Source: an uncultured Flavobacteriaceae bacterium
Lineage (GTDB): Bacteria; Bacteroidota; Bacteroidia; Flavobacteriales; Flavobacteriaceae
Direction: 5' to 3'
Length of the DNA: 42,752 bases
Assembly (NCBI GenBank): GCA_937923735.1
Contig: CALDUJ010000114.1
Coordinates: 1 to 42,752 of the forward strand
Shown piece after piece: positions 1 through 8,874 of this stretch. The position numbers were made by a program, and so were the translations under genes. Positions within the stretch are counted from its first letter, which is position 1, and every line of letters begins with the position of its first letter. The notes below the pieces were generated by a model. The model was not told where the DNA came from, made no database searches, and saw only the letters and a program-made list of their open reading frames with translations.

Positions 1-2528
1 AACAAGCCCGCTTCTTCAACAACAGAGTTATCGAATTGTGTAACATATAAATCAGAATCTTTTGCTGTCGCTACAGGTACAAAATTCGTGATATCGTCAG
101 GCGTAATAATCACACCACAAGCATGAATACCTGTATTACGGACCGAGCCCTCTAAAACTTTTGCTTGATTAACTGTTTCGGCTTGTAAATCTTCTCCATC
201 CGCTATGTTGAGCAGCTCATTAACTTTTTCTAAATCTTCTGCTCTAAACTGTTTCTTTAAAATCTTTTCATCTACTCCAAATATCTTTCCGAGTTTAGAC
301 ATGTTTGGAATTAGCTTAGCTATTCGATCAGCATCACCTAATGGTAAGTCCAATACTCTAGCTGTATCGCGAATGGATGATTTTGCAGCCATTGTACCAT
401 AGGTAATAATCTGTGCAACTTGACTACTTCCGTATTTATCAATGACATAATCCATGACACGACTTCGCCCTTCGTCATCAAAATCGATATCGATATCCGG
501 CATACTCACACGATCAGGATTTAAAAAACGCTCAAAAAGCAAATCGTATTTGAGCGGGTCAATATTTGTAATCCAAAGACAATAAGCCACAACAGAACCA
601 GCTGCAGAACCACGCCCGGGTCCAACAGATACGTCCATGTTTCGTGCCTCACGTATAAAATCTTCAACAATCAAGAAATATCCTGGATACCCTGTTTTCT
701 CAATAACATCCAACTCAAAGTCTAATCGCTCTTTTATTTCTGGCGTAATTTCCTTGTAGCGTTTCTTGGCGCCTTCATAGGTAAGGTGTTTTAGATAGGC
801 ATCCTCGTTTTCAAATTCCTCTGGAATATCAAATTTAGGAAGTAATACCTCTCTTGCTAATTGATAGACTTCTATCTTGTCGACAACCTCTTGAATGTTT
901 GTAATCGCTTCAGGGATATCCTTAAATAGCGATTTCATTTCGTCAGAAGACTTGAAATAATATTCTTGATTTGGAAGTCCATAGCGGTAACCTCTGCCAC
1001 GACCGATTGGGGTTGCTTGTTTTTCACCGTCTTTTACACACAACAAAATATCATGAGCATTCGCATTTTCTTTATCGCAATAATACGTATTGTTTGAAGC
1101 GACTAACTTAACATCATGCTTTTTGGCCAAATCAATCAATACAGGATTTACCCGATTTTCATCTTCTTGATTATGACGCATGAGTTCAATATACAAGTCC
1201 TGACCAAACTCTTTTTCCCACCACAATAGCGCTTCTTCAGCTTGCTTCTCACCTACATTCAATACTTTTCCAGGAACTTCGCCATAAAGGTTTCCTGTTA
1301 GTACGATGATATCTTCTTTGTACTGCTGAATTACTTTCTTATCAATTCTTGGCACATAATAAAACCCATCAGTATAAGCGATAGACGACATCTTGGCCAA
1401 ATTATGGTAGCCATTTTTGTTCTTAGCCAAAAGCACCACTTGGTAACCATAGTCCTTAACTGATTTGTTGGTATGATCATCACAAACAAAGAATTCGCAA
1501 CCCAAAATAGGCTTTATCTCCTTTTCGGTGGGTTCTTCACCCGCCTCAACTAATTCCTTATTTTTTATTTGCGCTTGCTTGTTGTGGCCATTAACCGCTT
1601 TTACAAAATGAAAAGCGCCCATCATATTAGCATGGTCAGTCAATGCAACAGCTGGCATTTTTTCTTTAGCGGCTGAGGCCACTAAATCCTTTATACTAAT
1701 AGTAGATTGTAATACCGAGAATTGAGAGTGATTATGAAGATGTACAAATTCAACATCTAATAACCCCGATAAGTTTTTTGCAACATCAACAACGACTTCA
1801 TCTTGCTTTTGGACTTTATCTAGACGTTTTTTTATTTTTTCACTTTCAGCTTTAAGGTTTATATGTTTTAATCCTATTAGCTGAATAGTACTCGGGTTTG
1901 CTTCTGAAAAACGTTTAAAATAATCTGGCTGAACGTCCAGTTGCTCTTTGGTGTATTCTCCCAATCGCAGTAATTCAAAAAAGCATCTTGTGGTTGCTTC
2001 AACATCTGCTGTAGCATTATGTGCTTCTGCAAAAGGTGTGTTGAATAAAAATTCGTGTAACTCTGTTAATGTTGGCAGCTTAAATTTACCACCTCTTCCT
2101 CCAGGTATTTTACATAAACTAGCTGTGTGTTCCGTACAGGTGTCTAAAACGGGTAATTCCTGAAGCTGATTTGCGATGTCTTCTCGTACAAATTCGGCAC
2201 CCATGATATTTAAATCGAACTTGACGTTCTGCCCAACGACGAATTTGGTCTTATTCAGTGCCTCATTAAATTTTTCTAAAACATCAACTAATGGAGCGCC
2301 TTGTTCTTGTGCAAGTTCAGTAGAGATTCCATGAATTTTCTCGGCATCATATGGGATATTGAATCCTTCAGGTTGGATTAAATAGTCTTGACTTTCGATA
2401 CAATTCCCCGTATCATCATGTAATTGCCATGCAATTTGGATACAACGCGGCCAATTATCAGTATCAGTAATCGGTGCATTCCAACGCTTTGGTAATCCTG
2501 TGGTTTCTGTATCAAAAATTAAGTACAT
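1..2528 (-). CDS. dnaE: DNA polymerase III subunit alpha with N-terminal DEDDh exonuclease (partial, C-terminus off the window)
   Basis: This is the catalytic subunit of the replicative polymerase. About 842 residues are visible and the frame is still open at base 1, so the rest of the fingers and the clamp- and DNA-binding C-terminus lie outside. Residues 1-180 are a DEDDh 3'-5' exonuclease: FDTETTG (Exo I), NVKFDLN (Exo II) and HNATADVEAT (Exo III). A PHP domain starts near residue 258 with HLHNHSQFS. The polymerase core has GPGRGSAAGS near residue 637 and PDIDIDFDD near residue 676, the latter carrying the catalytic aspartates. The ATG at 2528 is preceded in frame by a TAG at 2535-2537. 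Known of the lineage: Bacteroidota DnaE often carries its own proofreading domain, so a separate epsilon subunit may not be needed. The stretch 2529-2626 shows no recognisable promoter box. Confidence 0.95.
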   Translation of the reverse strand, partial: MYLIFDTETTGLPKRWNAPITDTDNWPRCIQIAWQLHDDTGNCIESQDYLIQPEGFNIPYDAEKIHGISTELAQEQGAPLVDVLEKFNEALNKTKFVVGQNVKFDLNIMGAEFVREDIANQLQELPVLDTCTEHTASLCKIPGGRGGKFKLPTLTELHEFLFNTPFAEAHNATADVEATTRCFFELLRLGEYTKEQLDVQPDYFKRFSEANPSTIQLIGLKHINLKAESEKIKKRLDKVQKQDEVVVDVAKNLSGLLDVEFVHLHNHSQFSVLQSTISIKDLVASAAKEKMPAVALTDHANMMGAFHFVKAVNGHNKQAQIKNKELVEAGEEPTEKEIKPILGCEFFVCDDHTNKSVKDYGYQVVLLAKNKNGYHNLAKMSSIAYTDGFYYVPRIDKKVIQQYKEDIIVLTGNLYGEVPGKVLNVGEKQAEEALLWWEKEFGQDLYIELMRHNQEDENRVNPVLIDLAKKHDVKLVASNNTYYCDKENANAHDILLCVKDGEKQATPIGRGRGYRYGLPNQEYYFKSSDEMKSLFKDIPEAITNIQEVVDKIEVYQLAREVLLPKFDIPEEFENEDAYLKHLTYEGAKKRYKEITPEIKERLDFELDVIEKTGYPGYFLIVEDFIREARNMDVSVGPGRGSAAGSVVAYCLWITNIDPLKYDLLFERFLNPDRVSMPDIDIDFDDEGRSRVMDYVIDKYGSSQVAQIITYGTMAAKSSIRDTARVLDLPLGDADRIAKLIPNMSKLGKIFGVDEKILKKQFRAEDLEKVNELLNIADGEDLQAETVNQAKVLEGSVRNTGIHACGVIITPDDITNFVPVATAKDSDLYVTQFDNSVVEEAGL

Positions 2529-2627
2529 AAATGGCTACGCTTTCTACATGCAAAAAGAGTTTAAAATTAAGGATTATTTCGCTCTTTTAAGGACTGAACT
2601 TATCAACAAAAAGAAGGTTTATTCAAC

Positions 2628-2657
2628 AAAAAAGACCTAGACAAATGTCTAGGCCTT
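2628..2657 (-). terminator. Rho-independent terminator of the tandem-domain lipoprotein gene
   Basis: Read on the minus strand, an 11-bp stem (2647-2657 with 2632-2642, one G-U pair) closes a 4-base loop and is followed by a run of U encoded by 2628-2633. It sits between the lipoprotein stop at 2684 and the dnaE start at 2528, so it separates the two minus-strand genes. Confidence 0.85.
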
Positions 2658-2683
2658 ATAAATAATTCTTTATAGTTTTTGTT

Positions 2684-3496
2684 TTAATAGTACGCTGTAA
2701 AGCTTCCGTTTTCTACAGATACGCTATTTGGCAATAATGTTGTGAAAGTGAATGAACCTTTAATCAAACCTGAGACAGCATCATGTTCATTAATAAATAA
2801 AGTACCATATTGCGCTGCACTTGTAACTCCGTTTGCATATCCATATACAGCATAGGTTCCAGATACAGATTGTTCATTTAGGTTATAACTTCCTATCATT
2901 GTTGTCTCTGGAATACGTAATTCAATATAACTTCCATCTACATCCATACCTTTCACTTTAATCATTCCATTCTCATTGATAGTATTTACTTCATTTGCTT
3001 CTAGTTGAGAATCGTCAACAGATGCTTTTAAATCACCTTCATATTCAACTTCGGTTTTAACGACCACAGGAACTTGATAAAATACACCGTTTATAAAGTT
3101 AACCACTTCTCCATCTGAAGAAAAGGCATTAAATCTAAAGGACCCTGTAAAAGTTTGATTAACTACATCATACCTCTCAATCATGACTTCACCGTTTCCG
3201 CGATACTCAGTTGTAAAACCTTTTCCGTCTTCATTTTCATACCAAGCAGTGCTATTAGCATTGGTTAAACTATAGACACCTATTTCTGTGCTTTCAACAT
3301 TTAGTGTAACCACCTCATTATTTAAGGCCCCTGTAATACTAAGATAGCCGTCTTCGTCAACTGATACACTGAAATCTGAAGCTTTCCATAGTTCTTTGTC
3401 CTTGGTAGCCTGAAATGCATGCTCATTAAATTGTAGTTCATCAGAGCAATTAAATAAAGTAAATAATAAGCTAGTAAATAGCAAAAACCTTTTCAT
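2684..3496 (-). CDS. Predicted lipoprotein with two similar beta-rich domains (DUF6252-like, tentative)
   Basis: A 270-residue exported protein of unknown function. I start it at the ATG at 3496, because the longer frame to 3559 uses a non-ATG codon and would bury the signal peptide. The start MKRFLLFTSLLFTLFNC is a lipoprotein signal with lipobox LFNC (Cys17). The mature part looks like two copies of one domain of about 115 residues. Each has a G-x-Y-x-L strand, a Y/TT/Y segment, a D-x-x-x-x-x-TGSF/KGSF-x-F motif and a closing NG-x-F/NGSF strand. This resembles the DUF6252 lipoproteins found in Flavobacteriia, but the assignment is from memory of the motif. It is a single-gene unit with its own terminator and lies divergent from rpsP. 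Confidence 0.75.
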   Translation of the reverse strand: MKRFLLFTSLLFTLFNCSDELQFNEHAFQATKDKELWKASDFSVSVDEDGYLSITGALNNEVVTLNVESTEIGVYSLTNANSTAWYENEDGKGFTTEYRGNGEVMIERYDVVNQTFTGSFRFNAFSSDGEVVNFINGVFYQVPVVVKTEVEYEGDLKASVDDSQLEANEVNTINENGMIKVKGMDVDGSYIELRIPETTMIGSYNLNEQSVSGTYAVYGYANGVTSAAQYGTLFINEHDAVSGLIKGSFTFTTLLPNSVSVENGSFTAYY

Positions 3497-3671
3497 AATA
3501 ATAATGTTAAGTAAGTTAAGGGAGGGTAAAAGTAGATAAAAGGCTAAATGAGAAACCAAAAGTTAGTTAAACTGACAGAAAATTCGACAAAGACCTACAA
3601 TTGGTTAAAAAAGACTATGAATTACCTAAATTTAAAACAAAAACATATTTCTGATATTCAAAAAATATAGT

Positions 3672-3679
3672 ACATTTGC
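3672..3679 (+). promoter_or_regulatory. Predicted -7 box of the rpsP promoter
   Basis: TACATTTG is an exact match to the Bacteroidota -7 consensus TAnnTTTG and lies 45 bases before the rpsP start. A TTTCTG at 3648-3653 could act as a weak -33 element, but there is no exact TTG. Confidence 0.6.
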
Positions 3680-3724
3680 GCTCTCCTTAATAACAGGGGT
3701 CGAGAACCTCATTAATTAATTTAT

Positions 3725-4258
3725 ATGTCAGTTAAAATAAGATTACAAAGACACGGTAAAAAAGGAAAGCCTTACTATTGGATAGTAGCTGCCGACGCAA
3801 GAGCAAAAAGAGATGGTAAATATCTCGAAAAATTAGGTCATTACAACCCTAATGTTAACCCAGCAGATATTAGCATAAATGTTGATGGTGCCGTTCAGTG
3901 GTTAAATAACGGTGCTCAACCAACAGATACAGCAAGAGCCATTCTTTCTTACAAAGGTGTTTTGTTGAAAAAGCATCTTGCAGGAGGTGTAGCAAAAGGC
4001 GCACTTACTGAAGAGCAAGCAGAAAAGAAATTTCAAGCTTGGTTAGATGAAAAGCAAGCAAAAATAGATGCTAAAAAAGACGGCTTAACAAAAGCTGAAG
4101 CTGAAGCTAAAGCTAAAGCCCTTGAAGCTGAAAAAGCAGTTAACGAAGCTCGTACTGCTGCTCCGGTTGTTGAGGAAGAAGTAGCTGAGGACGCTCCTGC
4201 TGCTGAAGCAACTTCTGAAGAAGCTGCACCAGCTCAAGCAAGCAACGAAGAAGAATAG
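3725..4258 (+). CDS. rpsP: 30S ribosomal protein S16 with long Ala/Glu/Lys-rich C-terminal extension
   Basis: S16 is a small-subunit assembly protein. The first 80 or so residues are a canonical S16 (VKIRLQRHGKKGKPYYWIV, then EKLGHYNPN and the LSYKGVLLKKHL segment). Residues from about 85 to 177 form a charged, low-complexity tail of K/E/A repeats ending in EEAAPAQASNEEE, probably helical then disordered. The E. coli protein is about 82 residues, so over half of this one is extension. Long tails of this type are usual in Bacteroidota S16. It is the first gene of an rpsP-rimM-trmN6 run and is followed at once by a strong hairpin terminator, so S16 can be made in excess over the two modification factors behind it. 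Confidence 0.97.
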   Translation: MSVKIRLQRHGKKGKPYYWIVAADARAKRDGKYLEKLGHYNPNVNPADISINVDGAVQWLNNGAQPTDTARAILSYKGVLLKKHLAGGVAKGALTEEQAEKKFQAWLDEKQAKIDAKKDGLTKAEAEAKAKALEAEKAVNEARTAAPVVEEEVAEDAPAAEATSEEAAPAQASNEEE

Positions 4259-4280
4259 ACAACTATTTTTTATAATTTAG

Positions 4281-4307
4281 CCCCGACGGTTACCGTCGGG
4301 GTTTTTT
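4281..4307 (+). terminator. Rho-independent terminator between rpsP and rimM
   Basis: A perfect 9-bp GC-rich stem (ccccgacgg, 4281-4289, with ccgtcgggg, 4293-4301) and a 3-base loop are followed by six T. It sits 22 bases after the rpsP stop and only 13 bases before the rimM start, with no promoter box visible between, so rimM probably depends on readthrough. Confidence 0.9.
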
Positions 4308-4319
4308 ATTCTTACTATT

Positions 4320-4847
4320 ATGAAAGTTGAAGATTGTTTTTTTCTTGGCAAGATTGTAAGAAAGTATAGTTTTAAAGGAGAGCTTCTTATAAAATTAGAT
4401 ACAGATGAGCCTGAACTCTACAGTCAATTAGACTCAGTATTTATTATGGTTAGGAATAACCTTATCCCTTTCTTTATTGAATCATCGCAATTACATAAAT
4501 CAGATTTACTCAGAGTTAAATTCGAAGATGTTAATACTGAAGAAGATGCAGATGCATTAATTAAAAGCAAACTATATCTACCTCTTGAGTTTCTTCCAAA
4601 ACTAGAGGGAAATAAGTTCTATTTTCATGAAGTAATTGGTTTTACCGTTGAAGATATTAATTTTGGAAATGTAGGCATCATAACTGGAATAAATGACAAT
4701 ACTGCTCAAGCCTTATTTGAAATAAACAGAAACGGTACAGAAATTCTAATCCCTATGAATGATGAATTCATTAAAAAATTAGATAGAGAGAACAAGACTA
4801 TTCATGTTGAAACACCAGAAGGTTTAATAGACTTATACCTTGAATAA
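4320..4847 (+). CDS. rimM: Ribosome maturation factor RimM
   Basis: RimM binds S19 and helps mature the head of the 30S subunit. The 175-residue length is normal. The N-terminal RimM barrel is seen in FFLGKIVRKYSFKGELLIKL, followed by the DADALIKSKLYLPLE strand. The C-terminal PRC barrel begins near residue 97 (KFYFHEVIGFTV) and ends with ILIPMNDEFI and the family-typical VETPEGLIDLYL. It lies just behind the rpsP terminator. Its stop overlaps the next start as TAATG at 4845-4849, which suggests translational coupling to the methyltransferase. S16 and RimM genes are neighbours in many bacteria, matching their joint role in 30S assembly. Confidence 0.95.
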   Translation: MKVEDCFFLGKIVRKYSFKGELLIKLDTDEPELYSQLDSVFIMVRNNLIPFFIESSQLHKSDLLRVKFEDVNTEEDADALIKSKLYLPLEFLPKLEGNKFYFHEVIGFTVEDINFGNVGIITGINDNTAQALFEINRNGTEILIPMNDEFIKKLDRENKTIHVETPEGLIDLYLE

Positions 4848-5560
4848 TGTCTAAGCCATTTAACTTCAAACAATTTACAATACAACAAGATAAATGCGCC
4901 ATGAAAATTGGTACTGATGGCGTTTTGTTGGGCGCATGGGCGTCGATACAACATAATCCATTTAGCATACTTGACATTGGTTCAGGAACTGGTGTTATTT
5001 CCTTAATGTTAGCACAGCGAAGTGCTGCTGAAGTTATAGAAGCCATCGAAATTGACGATAGTGCATATGAACAATGCGTAGAAAATTTTGAAAATTCCAA
5101 TTGGTCAGACAGGTTATTCTGCTATCATGCATCCCTCCAAGAATTTGCCGAAGAAATTGAGGACACCTATGATTTAATTGTATGCAACCCTCCCTTTTAT
5201 TCTGAAAATTATAAAACGTCTGATAAGTCGAGAGACATTGCAAGATTTCAAGACGCTATGCCCTTTGAACATTTGACTATTTGTGCTGCAAAATTACTTG
5301 CCGAAAACGGAAAATTTGTAGTTATTATTCCTTTTAAAGAAGAGGATAGATTCATTGATTTAGCTTCAAAATCCAAACTATTCGCAAATATAATATTAAG
5401 AATACGCGGCAATTCAGCTTCAGAAATTAAACGAAGCTTGTTAGAGTTTTCTTTTACCAAAAACGATATAGAAGTAAAAGAGCTAACCATCGAAACTAGT
5501 CGTCACAGTTATACCGAAGACTATATAAATTTGACTAAGGATTTCTACCGTAATCTATGA
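4847..5560 (+). CDS. trmN6: tRNA1(Val) (adenine37-N6)-methyltransferase, TrmN6/YfiC family
   Basis: A class I SAM-dependent N6-adenine methyltransferase of 237 residues. IGTDGVLLGAW (about 21-31) is the family signature before the SAM-binding DIGSGTGVISL (43-53). The catalytic NPPF motif is at 114-117 (VCNPPFYSE). The C-terminal half carries the IIPFKEEDRF strand and an RRxL-like segment (EIKRSLLEF). By family this enzyme modifies A37 of tRNA1(Val), but substrate assignment outside Enterobacteria is by homology only. The start ATG shares its A with the rimM TAA stop. No terminator is visible in the 92 bases before the next gene. Confidence 0.88.
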   Translation: MSKPFNFKQFTIQQDKCAMKIGTDGVLLGAWASIQHNPFSILDIGSGTGVISLMLAQRSAAEVIEAIEIDDSAYEQCVENFENSNWSDRLFCYHASLQEFAEEIEDTYDLIVCNPPFYSENYKTSDKSRDIARFQDAMPFEHLTICAAKLLAENGKFVVIIPFKEEDRFIDLASKSKLFANIILRIRGNSASEIKRSLLEFSFTKNDIEVKELTIETSRHSYTEDYINLTKDFYRNL

Positions 5561-5652
5561 CAAACCTTCTAAGTTTCGTTCCGTGTTAGGATATTTTAGT
5601 TAATTTAGAAGAACACTAAGTATCTGTTTAACTGTTATAATCCTATTAACTC

Positions 5653-7401
5653 ATGAAGCTTCGATTCATTTTAATCGCTTTCTTGACGGTATCATTCATT
5701 TCATGCAAGAAAACGCAGACAGCAACACCGACAATTGTAGACGACGGAGACCCTCAATTTGCTACATCTTCATCTGGCATGGTCGCGGCAGCGCAACCAT
5801 TGGCAACTGATGCTGGTTTGGAAATTTTAGAAGCTGGCGGCAATGCCGCAGATGCTGCATTGGCAACAGCCTTTGTCTTGGCAGTTGTAGAACCCACCAT
5901 GAATGGAATTGGTGGTCGAAACTTAATTCTTTTACGTACTCCTAAGGGTGATTTTCAAGGGTACAACGGCATGACTGAAGTACCGATTAGTTACTCAGCA
6001 CCAGAAACTCCTGTGAGAGATGGACATAAAACCATAGCAACACCAGGTGTGGTAGCATCGTTAATGCGTTTATACAAAGAACATGGCTCTATGCCATTAA
6101 AACAGATAATGGCTGCTTCTATAAAACATGCCTCAGAAGGGTTTGAAGTACTTCCTGGCGAAGCAATACGACATGAAATTGCTTATGAAAATATGCTGAA
6201 AGACCCCGGATTTCGTAGGCAAATGCTAAAAAATGATTCCATATTGCATAAAGCTGGCGATATACTAAAGCAACCAGACTTAGCTAAGACGCTTCAAAGA
6301 ATTGCCGATACCAAAGGCGATGATTTTTATAATGGAGAAACAGCAAAACTAATAGCTGCCGACATGGAAGCTAATGGCGGTTATGTAAGTCTAGAGGATT
6401 TAAAAAATTATGAATCCCCAGACATGAGATATGTTACTACTAATTATCGTGGGTATCAAATCCATACCATGCCAGCACCTTCAGGTGGTGGTCTTTTGGT
6501 TAAGACCATGAACATACTTGAACATTTCGACTTAAGCCAAGTCAATGATGCGCAATGGGCTACTATAATGAATCAAGCTTTAGCACTTTCTATTAACACT
6601 ATGCAAACCAATTACAAGGAAAAAGATTTAGAGTTAGTACAAAGTAAAACTTGGGCCAAAGAGCAGGCTGCATCTATTGTGGTTCCTGAAATCAAAACTG
6701 CAGACATCTTAACCTATGATAAAACAATGCTCTCCGAAAGCATCGTGGACAATACAGACTGGAGTGGCGATACTTGGGGAGCGGATAGCCATCATACCAC
6801 ACATTTTGTAACAGCCGATTGCAGAGGTATGGTAGTTTCAATTACTCAAACTGTTGGTCCTTTATTCGGATCTAAAGTCATAACGCCTGGATTAGGTTTT
6901 GTGTATGCTACGACTATGGGCACTTATTTATCCGATTCGGATCAGGCTACTGGATCTCGACCAAGAACTACAATAGCACCTACTATTGTCACAAAAGATG
7001 GGGAAGTAGTCATGGTTTTAGGTGCTGCGGGAGGTTTAAGAATTCTTTCTGGAATAGCCCAAACCATATCAAGACATATAGATAGAGGTTTAGATATTAA
7101 AGAAGCCGTTAAGGCACCACGAATTCATCCAGAGTGGCAGATAAGTGAAGAAACAGGCAAACGAAAATTTAATGGCATGACTTTTAGTGCCGAGTTTACC
7201 CCAACAAATGGCTGGAAAAGTTCTGATTCTTTAGCATGGCAAAAACATGGATTCCAGATTAAAAGCATAAATCGCTATGGCGCTTTTGCTAGAGTTCATG
7301 TGGTAAGCTATGACCCAGCAACGAATACATGGATAGGTGTCGCAGATCCTGATTGGGAGGGCTCTGCAAAAGGACCTGAAGCTTCCGATTGCGAATTCTA
7401 A
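5653..7401 (+). CDS. ggt: Gamma-glutamyltranspeptidase family lipoprotein, divergent active site
   Basis: An Ntn-hydrolase of 582 residues that normally self-cleaves and releases or transfers gamma-glutamyl groups from glutathione. MKLRFILIAFLTVSFISC gives a lipoprotein signal (Cys18), so the enzyme should sit in the periplasm or on the outer membrane. Visible family features are GGNAADAALAT (62-72), VVEPTMNGIGG (78-88), ATPGVVASL and the autoprocessing site TTHF with the nucleophile Thr near 382. GSRPRTTIAPTIV (434-446) and LGAAGGLRIL (456-465) follow. Oddities: the substrate-carboxylate Arg of the usual D-x-R-E-x-A-P motif reads NGMTEVP here (Met107 by eye), and the usual SS pair reads TT. 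The fold and processing are well supported. The exact substrate is not, and another gamma-glutamyl or acyl amide is possible. Confidence 0.85.
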   Translation: MKLRFILIAFLTVSFISCKKTQTATPTIVDDGDPQFATSSSGMVAAAQPLATDAGLEILEAGGNAADAALATAFVLAVVEPTMNGIGGRNLILLRTPKGDFQGYNGMTEVPISYSAPETPVRDGHKTIATPGVVASLMRLYKEHGSMPLKQIMAASIKHASEGFEVLPGEAIRHEIAYENMLKDPGFRRQMLKNDSILHKAGDILKQPDLAKTLQRIADTKGDDFYNGETAKLIAADMEANGGYVSLEDLKNYESPDMRYVTTNYRGYQIHTMPAPSGGGLLVKTMNILEHFDLSQVNDAQWATIMNQALALSINTMQTNYKEKDLELVQSKTWAKEQAASIVVPEIKTADILTYDKTMLSESIVDNTDWSGDTWGADSHHTTHFVTADCRGMVVSITQTVGPLFGSKVITPGLGFVYATTMGTYLSDSDQATGSRPRTTIAPTIVTKDGEVVMVLGAAGGLRILSGIAQTISRHIDRGLDIKEAVKAPRIHPEWQISEETGKRKFNGMTFSAEFTPTNGWKSSDSLAWQKHGFQIKSINRYGAFARVHVVSYDPATNTWIGVADPDWEGSAKGPEASDCEF

Positions 7402-7569
7402 AGGCATACATCAATATCAAACTATGAGTTCATTTTTTGGTGTAAATATTTTGACTTAAACCTTTAAGTAATTAATTACCATTGACTAACTTTAGCCCAT
7501 AATGGGTATTAATAAACAAATGCCCTAAATATTATAAATCAAAAGTGATCTTTAGTTAAAACTACATTT

Positions 7570-8748
7570 ATGAAACCAGACCTCTTTGAATCACCAGATT
7601 ACTACAATCTAGACGAATTACTTACAGAAGAACATAAACTAGTACGTGATGCAGCTCGCGAATGGGTGAAACGTGATGTATCACCAATCATTGAAGACTA
7701 TGCACAAAAGGCAGAGTTTCCAAAACAAATCATTGGAGGTTTAGCAGAAATAGGTGCTTTTGGACCTTATATCCCGATGGAATATGGCGGTGCTGGACTA
7801 GATCAAATTTCGTACGGTCTGATTATGCAGGAAATTGAAAGAGGGGACTCAGGCGTAAGAAGTACGGCTTCTGTGCAATCATCTTTAGTGATGTATCCTA
7901 TTTGGAAATATGGTAACGAAGAGCAACGGCAAAAATATCTTCCAAAGCTAGCTTCAGGTGAATGGATTGGATCTTTTGGATTAACAGAACCTGACCATGG
8001 TAGTAACCCTGGCGGCATGACCACTAACTTTAAAGATATGGGAGACCATTATCTTTTAAATGGGGCAAAGATGTGGATATCAAACTCCCCTTTCTGTCAG
8101 ATAGCTGTGGTTTGGGCTAAGAACGAAGAAGGTCGTATTCACGGTTTAATAGTAGAACGTGGTATGGAAGGCTTCTCTACACCAGAAACGCATGGCAAGT
8201 GGTCACTTCGTGCAAGTGCAACAGGCGAACTTATTTTTGATAACGTAAAAGTGCCTAAAGAAAACCTATTGCCTAACAAGTCTGGATTAGGTGCTCCGCT
8301 TGGATGTTTAGATTCAGCACGTTTTGGTATTGCATGGGGAGCCATTGGCGCAGCAATGGATTGTTACGATACAGCTCTAAGATATAGCAAGGAGCGTATT
8401 CAGTTTGGGAAACCAATAGGACAATTCCAGCTACAACAGAAAAAACTTGCCGAGATGATTACTGAAATCACCAAAGCGCAATTATTAGCTTGGAGGCTAG
8501 GCGTTATGCGTGAGGCTGGCACAGCGACCTCAGCTCAAATATCTATGGCAAAGCGCAACAATGTAGATATGGCGATTAATATTGCTCGTGAAGCAAGACA
8601 AATGCTTGGCGGCATGGGTATTACAGGTGAATATTCTATCATGCGCCACTCCATGAATTTAGAAAGTGTTATTACATACGAAGGTACACATGATATTCAT
8701 TTATTGATTACAGGATTGGATATCACTGGACTTAACGCCTTTAAATAG
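7570..8748 (+). CDS. gcdH: Glutaryl-CoA dehydrogenase (acyl-CoA dehydrogenase family)
   Basis: An FAD enzyme that oxidises and decarboxylates glutaryl-CoA to crotonyl-CoA in lysine/tryptophan breakdown. At 392 residues it aligns end to end by eye with human GCDH. Shared segments are GVRSTASVQSSLVMYPI (Arg97 at the position of the substrate carboxylate-binding Arg), FGLTEPDHGSNP, SLRASATGELIFD, GIAWGAIGAA, QFGKPIGQFQL and RQMLGGMGI. The TYEGTHDIH segment carries the catalytic base Glu371. The Arg and surrounding motif separate GCDH from ordinary short-chain acyl-CoA dehydrogenases. It stands alone with its own terminator. No TAnnTTTG box is visible in the 168 bases upstream. Confidence 0.93.
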   Translation: MKPDLFESPDYYNLDELLTEEHKLVRDAAREWVKRDVSPIIEDYAQKAEFPKQIIGGLAEIGAFGPYIPMEYGGAGLDQISYGLIMQEIERGDSGVRSTASVQSSLVMYPIWKYGNEEQRQKYLPKLASGEWIGSFGLTEPDHGSNPGGMTTNFKDMGDHYLLNGAKMWISNSPFCQIAVVWAKNEEGRIHGLIVERGMEGFSTPETHGKWSLRASATGELIFDNVKVPKENLLPNKSGLGAPLGCLDSARFGIAWGAIGAAMDCYDTALRYSKERIQFGKPIGQFQLQQKKLAEMITEITKAQLLAWRLGVMREAGTATSAQISMAKRNNVDMAINIAREARQMLGGMGITGEYSIMRHSMNLESVITYEGTHDIHLLITGLDITGLNAFK

Positions 8749-8818
8749 GTACTACTGAAATAAATTCAGCACTGGTAAACAGTATTTAATTATTTCTTCA
8801 TATTTGAAAAAACATAAG

Positions 8819-8848
8819 AAAGACTTCTATCACATAGAGGTTTTTTTT
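8819..8848 (+). terminator. Rho-independent terminator after gcdH
   Basis: Stem 8819-8830 pairs with 8834-8845 through a 3-base loop (cac), and the 3' arm runs into eight T (8841-8848). Pairing includes two G-U positions. It lies about 70 bases after the gcdH stop. Confidence 0.75.
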
Positions 8849-8874
8849 ATGTGATTTTGTTTACATTTATACTC

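Noticed and set aside
8851-8874. Eight-codon N-terminal extension of the metallophosphatase from a GTG
   Set aside because: It would begin directly against the T run of the gcdH terminator. The ATG at 8875 fits the family better.
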